Source: Nitrososphaerota archaeon
Lineage (GTDB): Archaea; Thermoproteota; EX4484-205; JAAOZO01
Assembly: GCA_011605715.1 (NCBI GenBank)
Contig: JAAOZO010000209.1
Span: 1-10,800, forward strand
DNA: 10,800 nt
Direction of reading: 5' to 3'
Under the pieces are notes generated by a model. The model was not told the origin of the DNA. It saw only the letters and a list, made by a program, of their open reading frames with translations, and ran no database searches. Shown here piece by piece: positions 1-6,729 of the stretch. The first letter of the stretch is position 1. Every line of letters starts with the position of its first letter. The position numbers and the translations under genes were made by a program.

Positions 1-1056
1 TGGATAAGTTAGCAAGCTTTCAACTCCTCCTAAGCTTGGAGCTGGCTTTATGATGTTTACTTTCCTGAGAACCTTAATGGCACCCTCTTTTCCATCTTTT
101 ACCCTAAAGGTTACAACTCCTCCATAAAGATCTTTTTCGAAAAGCTTGCTAGCAGTACTATGCGACTCATCGTCTTTAAGTCCAGGATACCTAACATCAA
201 GAATTCTTGAATGTTCTCTAAGAAACTCTGCTATTTCTAGAGCGTTACGGGACTGTTTTTCAAATCTTACAGAAAGTGTGCTGATTCCTCTTAAAACTAA
301 GAAGGCTTCAAAGGGTTGCATTATGTTTCCAAGTTTTCTTCTCCATTCCCAAAAGTTCTCCACGATTGTTCTTTTGTCTGCTACCAAGGCTCCACCAACA
401 ACGTCGTTATGGCCTGCAATATATTTTGTAGTACTATGTACAGCAGCTTTAGCCCCATGTTTTAATGGCTTAAAAATTATAGGGGTTGCAAATGTATTGT
501 CTACAACTAAAGGAATGTTCTTTTCTTGACATACCTTCGAAATCTCATCAATGTTCACGACTCTTAGCATAGGGTTTGTTATCGTTTCTACAAAAACGAG
601 TTTTGTATCTTTGTCTATGGCTTCAATAATCGTTTCTGTACTTGGCCATACTTTTACAGTTTTTATCCCAAACTTTGACAATTCCTCAGCTAACTGCGTA
701 GTTATACTGTATGATTCAAGAGGTACAACTATTTTTGAACCATTCTCTAAAAGGCTAAAATAAAGAGTCGATATGGCAGCCATACCGCTATTAAATGCCA
801 AAGAGTCTTCAGCACCTTCTAGTTTAGCAAGAGAATTTTCTAAGGCTTTAACTGTTGGATTCTCTTCTCTTGAATATTTTAGCTCAGTACCTCTATCAGT
901 TTTTCTAGTTTCACCGGTTTCTCTTTCCGGTTGTTCAAAAATTGCTGTTAGGAAAATAGGCACCTTAAATGTTCCCAGCTTTGAATCGCTATACTCGTGT
1001 CCATGCACGCAAACTGTATCAAACCTTTGAGTTTTTCTCACTTTTGTTTTCACCAT
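1..1056 (-). CDS. Cys/Met-metabolism PLP enzyme (cystathionine gamma-synthase/lyase family), C-terminus cut by window edge
   Basis: Reading the minus strand from the ATG at 1056 gives 352 codons without a stop to the window edge; family members are usually about 380-400 residues, so only the C-terminal tail is missing. Visible family landmarks are YSR (61-63) and SGM (90-92), which hold the PLP phosphate, Tyr116 at the ring-stacking position, VVDNTF with Asp186 for the pyridine nitrogen, and HSTTKYIAGH with Lys211 as the Schiff-base lysine. The family makes or breaks C-S bonds at the gamma carbon of homoserine/cysteine derivatives in the cytosol. Gamma-synthase, gamma-lyase, methionine gamma-lyase and O-acetylhomoserine sulfhydrylase cannot be separated by eye. 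I chose the start at 1056 because RFDTVCVHG, the usual N-terminal block, follows after 10 residues and a TATA-like TTTTTAA lies about 25 bases upstream. An in-frame ATG at 1113 would add 19 residues. It is divergent from the operon at 1218. Confidence 0.93.
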   Translation of the reverse strand, partial: MVKTKVRKTQRFDTVCVHGHEYSDSKLGTFKVPIFLTAIFEQPERETGETRKTDRGTELKYSREENPTVKALENSLAKLEGAEDSLAFNSGMAAISTLYFSLLENGSKIVVPLESYSITTQLAEELSKFGIKTVKVWPSTETIIEAIDKDTKLVFVETITNPMLRVVNIDEISKVCQEKNIPLVVDNTFATPIIFKPLKHGAKAAVHSTTKYIAGHNDVVGGALVADKRTIVENFWEWRRKLGNIMQPFEAFLVLRGISTLSVRFEKQSRNALEIAEFLREHSRILDVRYPGLKDDESHSTASKLFEKDLYGGVVTFRVKDGKEGAIKVLRKVNIIKPAPSLGGVESLLTYP

Positions 1057-1076
1057 GGTCTGAACTTTTTGTAGAG

Positions 1077-1084
1077 TTAAAAAC
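1077..1084 (-). promoter_or_regulatory. TATA-like box for the PLP enzyme gene
   Basis: On the minus strand this reads TTTTTAAC, centred about 25 bases before the ATG at 1056. No Shine-Dalgarno match precedes that ATG, so a leaderless transcript fits. The box sits within a small inverted repeat (GAGTT-TTT-AACTC, 1074-1086). If the gene instead starts at 1113, this stretch is coding and the call is wrong. Confidence 0.35.
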
Positions 1085-1149
1085 TCTTTTGGAAGATTAT
1101 TCCTGTTATGCATAATACATTTTTCCAGCGTCTTCTAAGTAAAACAGTC

Positions 1150-1165
1150 TTTTTACTTGTAAAAA
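1150..1165. repeat. 16-bp inverted repeat in divergent promoter region
   Basis: TTTTTAC-TT-GTAAAAA is a perfect inverted repeat with 7-bp arms and a 2-base centre. It lies between the divergent PLP-enzyme gene and the three-gene operon at 1218. Its position suits a dimeric regulator acting on either promoter, but the AT-rich arms could also arise by chance. Confidence 0.4.
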
Positions 1166-1217
1166 AGTGATTTTTTTCCCAAAAACGTTATCTTCACGAG
1201 CACTGTTGTTTTAACAC

Positions 1218-2291
1218 ATGAAGTTGCGAGAAGTATTAAAGAAATCAGTAGTTGCTATAATCGCTGGAGTAATTGCAAACTCTTTTGCCAATGCAATCTT
1301 TCCCCGAAAAGAGTTTTCTCTGTTTCCAACACTTTCAACGATGGGTGCAGTAATTATTAGTGGCTCTTCAAGCTATAACTTGTACAAGAGTGTATTGGTT
1401 TCTAATTTAATTTATACTTTAGCTTGTCTTACAGAGCTTAAGCTTGGGATCTCTTTAGTTTCACTTCCGTTCTTTGTAGCAATACTTTCACTTGTTGTAG
1501 CGCATAGCAAAATAAATATGAACAGAAGTTTAATAGCTGTTTCAAACTTTCCTAGATTGGAAAAAGTATACAACGAGTCAAAGCTAAAGAAAAAAGTTAG
1601 CTCATTCAAAGAAAAAGTAAAAAATCTTGAATTCAATGTTACATGTAAAGAAGACTTAAATCTAGTTGAGCAAATAATTAGAACAAGAAAGTTCATTGCA
1701 TACAAGGAAGGCAACTTTGTTAAGTTAATTTATGAGTACTCTGAAAATCCCCACAACCTTGGCGCTAAAACTACTAAAAGAGTACGCGGTGAAGCAATTA
1801 ATAGCGAACTAATTCTTAGCGAAATTTATGAGAAAGCTTCGCCAAGTCCTCCTTCACTTACCTTGCCAGTTGGAGAGAAAAAAGTTCAAATACCGAGTAG
1901 TTATAGCAAAGGCAAACTAGTAATCCTAGATCAAGAAGGAAAAATTAACTTGCATAAGCTTAAGAAAATAAATGAAAAAGTTGGATGGGTTGAACTAGGG
2001 AGAAATCCACTTATAAATTTTATAAAAACTAAGTTGTTCCCAACTAAAGCAACATTTTCAATAAATACAAAAGACGAGTCGAGAAATAAGGCTGATCTCA
2101 TGATTTTCATAAGAAAAGATTTTCAAGAAAATGAGATAAGTAATGTAGTAATTTCAGTGCCAAGGCATTTAGGGAAGTTAAGTAACTACCTTGGTTTCGA
2201 GAGTCTGGAACCCTTTAACGAAAGTATAATTTTGTATAACAAAAAAGATGGTCTTTTATTTTTACTTAGAGGTGACAAAAATGAAGTTTGA
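1218..2291 (+). CDS. Membrane-anchored protein of unknown function, first gene of three-gene operon
   Basis: This 357-residue protein is not one I recognise. The N-terminal hundred residues are hydrophobic and probably hold three or four membrane segments (about 9-28, 35-50, 55-72 and 78-95), the last followed by basic residues. A lysine-rich, helix-prone linker (about 112-135) leads into a soluble region of some 220 residues with alternating beta-like and charged stretches, expected to face the cytosol. There is no signal-peptide cleavage site and no catalytic motif that I can identify. The ATG has no Shine-Dalgarno match, so translation is probably leaderless. The gene overlaps the next one by 11 bases, and the two downstream products look like ATPase-fold proteins. 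A plausible inference is that this protein is the membrane anchor or platform of a complex with them; the sequence does not show what the complex does. Confidence 0.9.
   Translation: MKLREVLKKSVVAIIAGVIANSFANAIFPRKEFSLFPTLSTMGAVIISGSSSYNLYKSVLVSNLIYTLACLTELKLGISLVSLPFFVAILSLVVAHSKINMNRSLIAVSNFPRLEKVYNESKLKKKVSSFKEKVKNLEFNVTCKEDLNLVEQIIRTRKFIAYKEGNFVKLIYEYSENPHNLGAKTTKRVRGEAINSELILSEIYEKASPSPPSLTLPVGEKKVQIPSSYSKGKLVILDQEGKINLHKLKKINEKVGWVELGRNPLINFIKTKLFPTKATFSINTKDESRNKADLMIFIRKDFQENEISNVVISVPRHLGKLSNYLGFESLEPFNESIILYNKKDGLLFLLRGDKNEV
2269..2275 (+). promoter_or_regulatory. Ribosome-binding site deciding the start at 2281
   Basis: GAGGTGA is a 7-base match to the archaeal anti-Shine-Dalgarno complement, 5 bases before the ATG at 2281. 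It favours this ATG over the in-frame ATG at 2248, which lies inside the upstream gene and has no such site. Confidence 0.85.
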
Positions 2292-3495
2292 TGACTTAAA
2301 ATTTCCATTAAGCATGCTTGAGGATGGAATTTTGGTCGTAGGGCCGGCTTGTTGCGAGCTGGCAGTAGCCACGCTGGAAAAAATAAAAGAAATGAACTTA
2401 AACATAGTAGCAATCGATCGAACTGGTCAACTTACTCCCATTTGCAACAAAACAAGTAGTATTACGATAATTAACTTAAATAAGTATAGAATAAATCCTC
2501 TGAAGAGTTTTAGTAAAGATCAAACTTACTTGCATAGAGTTTTAACGATTTCAGCCTATGCCATGGGAAGAAATGAAGCAAGGTTTTCAACTTCGAACAA
2601 GGTTTACAATTATAGTGACTCAGAAGAGCTTTCTGCTGTTGCGTTATCTTCTGAAATAACGGAAGATGAGCTTGATGGTCTTGAAATTCTACTAAGAGAA
2701 GCTAACAAGAACCTTTCTGCAAGAGAAAACCTAGAATTTTCTAAGTTAAAGGACAAGGATGTAATTTTTAGTCTAGAAGACGTAAAGCTTCAAGATGTTG
2801 CAACGCTTCTTGCTTTTTTAACTTTGATTAGAATAAAGGAGCTTTGGCAACCAAAACTTACCTTAGTGGCAATAAACTACCCCGAACTTTACTTTAGACT
2901 TGACAAAGTTAGCACAAACTCAAAGCTTCAAATTATCTATGAGCTTCTCGACTTAGTTAATCTTGGGTTTAAACTGATGCTAATAACTTATAATAAAGAA
3001 AATTTGCCACGCTTCATTAAAGATTTAGTTAGAATTATTCTTGAGACTAAGGAACATATCACTTTTAATGGTAATACTGTTTCAAGAGAGTTTAAAGTTA
3101 ACGTTTACTCAGCGTATAATGAAGATTATTTTGCAACATTTTCGTTAGAAGGTCAAGTAATTAAAGAATATAGGCTAAAAAGTTCAAGTTCAAACTACAT
3201 GGAATACCTATCAAAGGAAGAAAACTTAAGCTACGTCATAAGTTTACTTGAACAAGACTTTGGAAACAAAGCAAATATCGTCTTTGAAATTATAAAGTTA
3301 GTTTCAAAGGAGTCAATAGGTTTTAATGAGTTGATTTCAAAAGTAGGCTCAACTTATGGTAAGAATGTGCCCGTACTTATTAACAAAATGATCAGGTTAA
3401 GGTACTTAACTCCTGTAGAAACCGAAAGCGGAATAAAAGTTGCATTAAGTGAAAAAGGAAAGAAAATACTTTCACTTGAAGGTGAAAAAGAATGA
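2281..3495 (+). CDS. Probable degenerate HerA/VirB4-like ATPase-fold protein with C-terminal winged helix
   Basis: This 404-residue protein has the layout of a HerA/VirB4-type motor domain but lacks its catalytic signatures. ILVVGPACCELA (17-28) sits where a P-loop such as GPTGSGKS would be and has no Gly-Lys-Ser/Thr. AIDRTGQ (44-50) resembles the strand-2 Asp-x-x-Gly segment, and INPL (71-74) the Asn-Pro-Leu often found after it. LTLVAINYPELY (193-204) resembles a Walker B strand with the acidic pair replaced by Asn-Tyr. GFKLMLITYNKENLP (229-243) resembles the sensor strand that usually ends in Gln. The last 75 residues (about 330-400) look like a winged-helix domain. If the fold is right it is a pseudo-ATPase with a structural or DNA-binding role. 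The fold is my inference from weak pattern matches; the reading frame itself is secure. It overlaps the previous gene by 11 bases and the next by 4. Confidence 0.85.
   Translation: MKFDDLKFPLSMLEDGILVVGPACCELAVATLEKIKEMNLNIVAIDRTGQLTPICNKTSSITIINLNKYRINPLKSFSKDQTYLHRVLTISAYAMGRNEARFSTSNKVYNYSDSEELSAVALSSEITEDELDGLEILLREANKNLSARENLEFSKLKDKDVIFSLEDVKLQDVATLLAFLTLIRIKELWQPKLTLVAINYPELYFRLDKVSTNSKLQIIYELLDLVNLGFKLMLITYNKENLPRFIKDLVRIILETKEHITFNGNTVSREFKVNVYSAYNEDYFATFSLEGQVIKEYRLKSSSSNYMEYLSKEENLSYVISLLEQDFGNKANIVFEIIKLVSKESIGFNELISKVGSTYGKNVPVLINKMIRLRYLTPVETESGIKVALSEKGKKILSLEGEKE
3481..3485 (+). promoter_or_regulatory. Ribosome-binding site for the RecA-like ATPase gene
   Basis: GGTGA, part of the anti-Shine-Dalgarno complement, lies 6 bases before the ATG at 3492. 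It is inside the end of the preceding gene, supporting coupled translation across the ATGA overlap. Confidence 0.7.
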
Positions 3496-4346
3496 AAGTA
3501 AAGTCCAGTATTCAAGCATTAAACAATTTACTTCTTGGAGGCTTTAAGATTGGTTCGTTAAACTTAGTGTATGGAAAGCCTGGAGTTGGAAAAACAACAA
3601 TGATGATGTCCGTAATTCCTGACTTTATAAGTAAGGAAGGAGAAGCAATAGTAGTAGATGCCGAACAAGGTTGGTCTGAAGAAAGGCTAAGGCAAATACT
3701 TGAGAAAAGGAAATGTGCTAGAGGGTTAAGCTATACAAAGGTCTACAAAGCTACCTCTATGGCCGAGCAGCATAAAATTATAACAAAGACCATAGACGAG
3801 GATATTGAAAGTAATGACTGGAATCCAAAGGTAATAATCGTTGACTCTATGGTTGCATACTACCATTCTCAGTTACTTGAAGTTCCTACAACTTACCTCG
3901 CAGCTAAGGCAAGAGAACTGCAGGGGAAGCTATCGATAGAAATTAACTCCCTACTGAAGATTGCAAGTTCATATGACGCTGTAGTCTTAGTAACTACTTG
4001 GACTAAAAGTGGTGTCAGTGAAAAAATAGGCTCAAAAGAAAAAGAGGATTTGTTGAACAACGCTAAGTCTGGGAAACCGATAGAGGATATTGAAGGTGCT
4101 TTTGGAGCAATAGGCTATGGTTTTATAGGAGGGCAACATCTAGCTTACATGGCGAAGTCTATAATCAGAATATCTTCAACAAATATAAGCAACATTACAA
4201 AAGCAGTAATTCTTGAAAAAGCTTTAGATGCTCCTACTCCATTTGTTTCTTTCATAAACATAGGTGAAAGCGGGGTGCAAGACTTTGATGAGGGAAAAGT
4301 ATTCCCACTTGGGGAGGCGATAGCTGCTCTATTATCAAAAGAATAG
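3492..4346 (+). CDS. RadA/RadB-like RecA-superfamily ATPase
   Basis: This 284-residue protein is a single RecA-type ATPase core. GKPGVGKTT (28-36) is an intact Walker A. VVDAEQGWSEERL (54-66) matches the RadA segment IDTEGTFRPERL, with Glu58 in the place of the water-activating glutamate. VIIVDS (114-119) is the Walker B. YLAAKARELQGKLSIEINSLLKIAS followed by VVLVTTW matches the RadA/RadB segment ahead of loop 2, although the usual Asn-Gln after the last strand is Thr-Trp here. GGQHLAYMAKSIIRI resembles the RadA block GGHILAHSA. The helix-hairpin-helix N-terminal domain of RadA is absent, as in RadB. It is probably a recombinase paralogue or regulatory ATPase rather than the main strand-exchange protein. 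It starts within the ATGA overlap with the previous gene and is the only member of the operon with clear nucleotide-binding motifs, so it may be the energy-using part. Confidence 0.92.
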   Translation: MKVKSSIQALNNLLLGGFKIGSLNLVYGKPGVGKTTMMMSVIPDFISKEGEAIVVDAEQGWSEERLRQILEKRKCARGLSYTKVYKATSMAEQHKIITKTIDEDIESNDWNPKVIIVDSMVAYYHSQLLEVPTTYLAAKARELQGKLSIEINSLLKIASSYDAVVLVTTWTKSGVSEKIGSKEKEDLLNNAKSGKPIEDIEGAFGAIGYGFIGGQHLAYMAKSIIRISSTNISNITKAVILEKALDAPTPFVSFINIGESGVQDFDEGKVFPLGEAIAALLSKE

Positions 4347-4424
4347 CAAACTAAGGGTGCTAACATAACCTGTATAAAGTCTTTAGTGTACTCTTTAGGA
4401 CATACTTTGAAGACACGCTATCTG

Positions 4425-6446
4425 CTAAGTTCTTATTTCTAGTATCGAATGCACATGAAGTCCACTTATTCTAATTTTTAGTTTGTTGCTGTTCCATTGC
4501 CATTCGGCCTTGTGTTCTTCATCATTTGGATGCATAATAACTTGCTTTGGTACTCTATCTAAAGTTAAGGTTACCGTCACGTTGTTCATTCTTGAAAGGT
4601 TTTCAGCTCTGATTGGCGCCTTGTATGCTCGTTCGGAATGCCAATTAATCAAGTTAATTAGATAGCTTTCTTCTTTCTTAAGTAAGGTTACTTCTAAAGG
4701 ATATGGTGAGCTTACTTCTATTATTTTTTCTGGAATTAGCAAGTTTATTGCGTTCCTAACTATAGTTTTTAACGTCCAGTCGTTGTATTCGAAGTATGAC
4801 TTAAAAATTTCGCATCCTACAAAAACCACTTCCCCATTACCAAATTTGTTAGCAGTTACGATTGGAGTTTTTTTGTCAAATATCGGCGAACCCACACCAG
4901 CTCCTAGCCACTCTTCCCAACCTTGCTTAGAAGTTTTTATAACGTATGCTTCTAGCTTTGATGCCAAAGTTTTTGCTGTTTTTTCTTCAACGTTTACAAA
5001 ATTTGAGCGACAAAATATCGGCATCTTTGGCAGATCTTTTTGTAAAGCTAAAACTTCAGGAACTATGTAACCAAGTTTTGAGTTCTCTTTATGTTTTAAG
5101 CTTACTCCTAACAGTTCATTGATCCATTGAGCTTCAAGTACTTCTTCTGCTGAACTATCATAGCTAAGTAAAAGCTTACCTCCTTTTTTGACGTAATCTT
5201 TTATTTTTGCTATTAAGGTTTCAGGCAAATTCATTTGCTCTGGAATTATAACTAAAGAATAATCACTTATGTTGTTAGCTAATCTTTCTTCATTTAGAAT
5301 ATCAAAGTGAAAGTTGCACTCCAGAAGTAGCTTGTGAGCTCCTCTTGTCGATGTTTCATCCGCAAGTATTCCATTTCCTTTGACGTAGCTGTTCTCAGTT
5401 GCATGTAGTATTGCTATAAATGGAATTGAAGATGCACCATCGAGTATTCTTTCTCTTTTAGATATAAAATCAAAAACTCTTGAAATGCTACTCAGCACTT
5501 CCTTTTCATGTTTTCCATTAATGTAAAAGTGGTCTCCAATTATGCATAATCCTCCATTAGCTAATATGGTTGCGCACTCATGTTCCATCGTTACTACTGG
5601 CTTTAGCGACCAATCCCCCCACCAATGTAAAAATCTTGTTGTCATTATATCAAAAGGCTTATTGAGCATTCTAAGATACTTTGCGTAGTAACTTGCATTT
5701 AACGATGCGCAATCAGTTTCATTAATGTCTAACGTAATGAATCCTACACTGTCGGGTGGTCTTTCTGGTTGTCTTTGAACGTAAGCCCAATTTATACCAA
5801 CGAGAATGTTTGGGTTAACTTCGTGTATAGTTTTACACACTTTCTCTACTGTTTCACTTCCCCTTTTCCTCAGCCATTTTGTATACGCTTGCCACTCTTT
5901 ACTTTTCGTATCTTTTGGAATTTCGTAACCAAATTCGCTTAAAAATTTTTGTTCGCACCATTTGCAAAAACATGGTTGGTGGAAGTAAAGAAAATCAAAG
6001 AAAATTCCATCTATTTCATAACTTGATATCTCTCTTAGCTCAGGTAAAAGCACTTTTTCTAACCATGGACTATTTAAACAAACATAGTCTCCTTCTGAAT
6101 TTTGTACTTCTTTACAACCTCTGTGTTTCCATTCTGGATGAACTTGAACATTGTACAAATCCATAACATTGTAGTATGCAACTACTTTAATTCCGTATTT
6201 TTTAGAAGCCTCAGTAACTTCTTTTAGTAAGTCTCTTTTTAAGTACGGATGTTTATGCCCAACTTTTGTATCCCAGTAGCAATTTCCAAATAAATCTTTA
6301 GCGAAGAAGTTTATAAGTTCGCAACCAACCTCAGCTAAATCTTTCATTAAAATTTCAGGTTCAAAACCACTCGCAACTTCTTGAAAATCAGGAGGTGTAT
6401 GATAATCAAAATGAATTTTTCTGCTTCCTTTATAACTGTTCTTCAT
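4425..6446 (-). CDS. Multidomain glycoside hydrolase-like protein (GHL6-like barrel plus GH42-type trimerisation domain)
   Basis: This 673-residue protein begins with a barrel of about 340 residues resembling the 'hypothetical glycosyl hydrolase 6' family. Landmarks are INFFAKDLFGNCYW (45-58), HPYLKRDLLKEV (66-77), VVAYYNVMDLY (88-98), HPEW (103-106) and DGIFFDF (146-152), with Asp151 at the strand end where related clans place the nucleophile. Directly after comes Cys159-x-Cys161-x-x-Cys164, a probable metal site. Residues about 342-570 look like the flavodoxin/GATase-like trimerisation domain of GH42 enzymes (IPFIAILHA, YSLVIIPEQ, YVKKGGKLLLSYDS, GNGEVVFVGCEIF). The remainder is a beta-rich C-terminal domain. 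There is no signal peptide, so it should be cytosolic. The substrate cannot be read from sequence; alpha-L-fucoside or beta-galactoside activity is possible by analogy only. It lies downstream of the GH4 gene on the same strand with a 283-base gap and a promoter candidate. Confidence 0.9.
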   Translation of the reverse strand: MKNSYKGSRKIHFDYHTPPDFQEVASGFEPEILMKDLAEVGCELINFFAKDLFGNCYWDTKVGHKHPYLKRDLLKEVTEASKKYGIKVVAYYNVMDLYNVQVHPEWKHRGCKEVQNSEGDYVCLNSPWLEKVLLPELREISSYEIDGIFFDFLYFHQPCFCKWCEQKFLSEFGYEIPKDTKSKEWQAYTKWLRKRGSETVEKVCKTIHEVNPNILVGINWAYVQRQPERPPDSVGFITLDINETDCASLNASYYAKYLRMLNKPFDIMTTRFLHWWGDWSLKPVVTMEHECATILANGGLCIIGDHFYINGKHEKEVLSSISRVFDFISKRERILDGASSIPFIAILHATENSYVKGNGILADETSTRGAHKLLLECNFHFDILNEERLANNISDYSLVIIPEQMNLPETLIAKIKDYVKKGGKLLLSYDSSAEEVLEAQWINELLGVSLKHKENSKLGYIVPEVLALQKDLPKMPIFCRSNFVNVEEKTAKTLASKLEAYVIKTSKQGWEEWLGAGVGSPIFDKKTPIVTANKFGNGEVVFVGCEIFKSYFEYNDWTLKTIVRNAINLLIPEKIIEVSSPYPLEVTLLKKEESYLINLINWHSERAYKAPIRAENLSRMNNVTVTLTLDRVPKQVIMHPNDEEHKAEWQWNSNKLKIRISGLHVHSILEIRT

Positions 6447-6460
6447 TGTACGGTTTCCTT

Positions 6461-6507
6461 GCTTAAGATAGTACGTTTAAGATTATTTAAGTTTACTTTG
6501 TTTAAGA
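6461..6507. repeat. Three copies of a G[C/T]TTAAGA motif upstream of the GHL6-like gene
   Basis: On the plus strand, GCTTAAGA occurs at 6461-6468 and GTTTAAGA at 6475-6482 and 6500-6507. All lie 15-60 bases upstream of the ATG at 6446, around the TATA-like box. They could be binding sites for a regulator of the sugar genes. The motif is short and AT-rich, so chance is not excluded. Confidence 0.3.
6481..6490 (-). promoter_or_regulatory. TATA-like box for the GHL6-like gene
   Basis: On the minus strand this reads TTAAATAATC, centred about 40 bases before the ATG at 6446. That would leave a short leader of roughly 12-15 bases, which contains AAGGAA, a partial ribosome-binding match. It suggests the gene can be expressed independently of the GH4 gene upstream. 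Confidence 0.4.
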
Positions 6508-6729
6508 AACTCTTTTCTTTTCTAGTTCATTTAATACTATAAGTTTGTTTTTCTTTTTTAATATTCGAGCTATGTGTAGTATCAACTTGAATCTTTTAAC
6601 CTTGTCTTTTTCAAACTTCAAAAGTTATAAAACAACTACTCTCAACTTCATTAAACTCCAGCTTAAACTTGTTAGGCTACATTGCTTAGAATAGATTGGT
6701 CAGTAGGCTTCCATTTTTTAAATTTTATA

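Larger units (their letters stand above)
6447..6729. other. Intergenic region between the two glycosidase genes
   Basis: This 283-base stretch is strongly pyrimidine-rich on the plus strand, and I see no coding frame in it. Its left end carries the promoter candidate and the repeated GTTTAAGA-type motif described separately. I see no convincing terminator hairpin after the GH4 stop. Confidence 0.6.

Noticed and set aside
146..1030. Plus-strand open frames over the left region
   Set aside because: They are antisense to the PLP enzyme, whose minus-strand translation carries every family motif; the plus-strand products resemble nothing coherent.
1057..1113. Upstream in-frame ATG at 1113 as the PLP enzyme start
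   Set aside because: It adds 19 residues not typical of the family N-terminus, and a TATA-like box with suitable spacing points to 1056. It remains possible.
2248..2280. In-frame ATG at 2248 as start of the HerA-like gene
   Set aside because: It lies well inside the upstream gene and lacks a ribosome-binding site, whereas 2281 has GAGGTGA five bases before it.
5879..6166. Plus-strand open frame inside the GHL6-like gene
   Set aside because: Antisense shadow of a well-supported gene, with no independent start signal.
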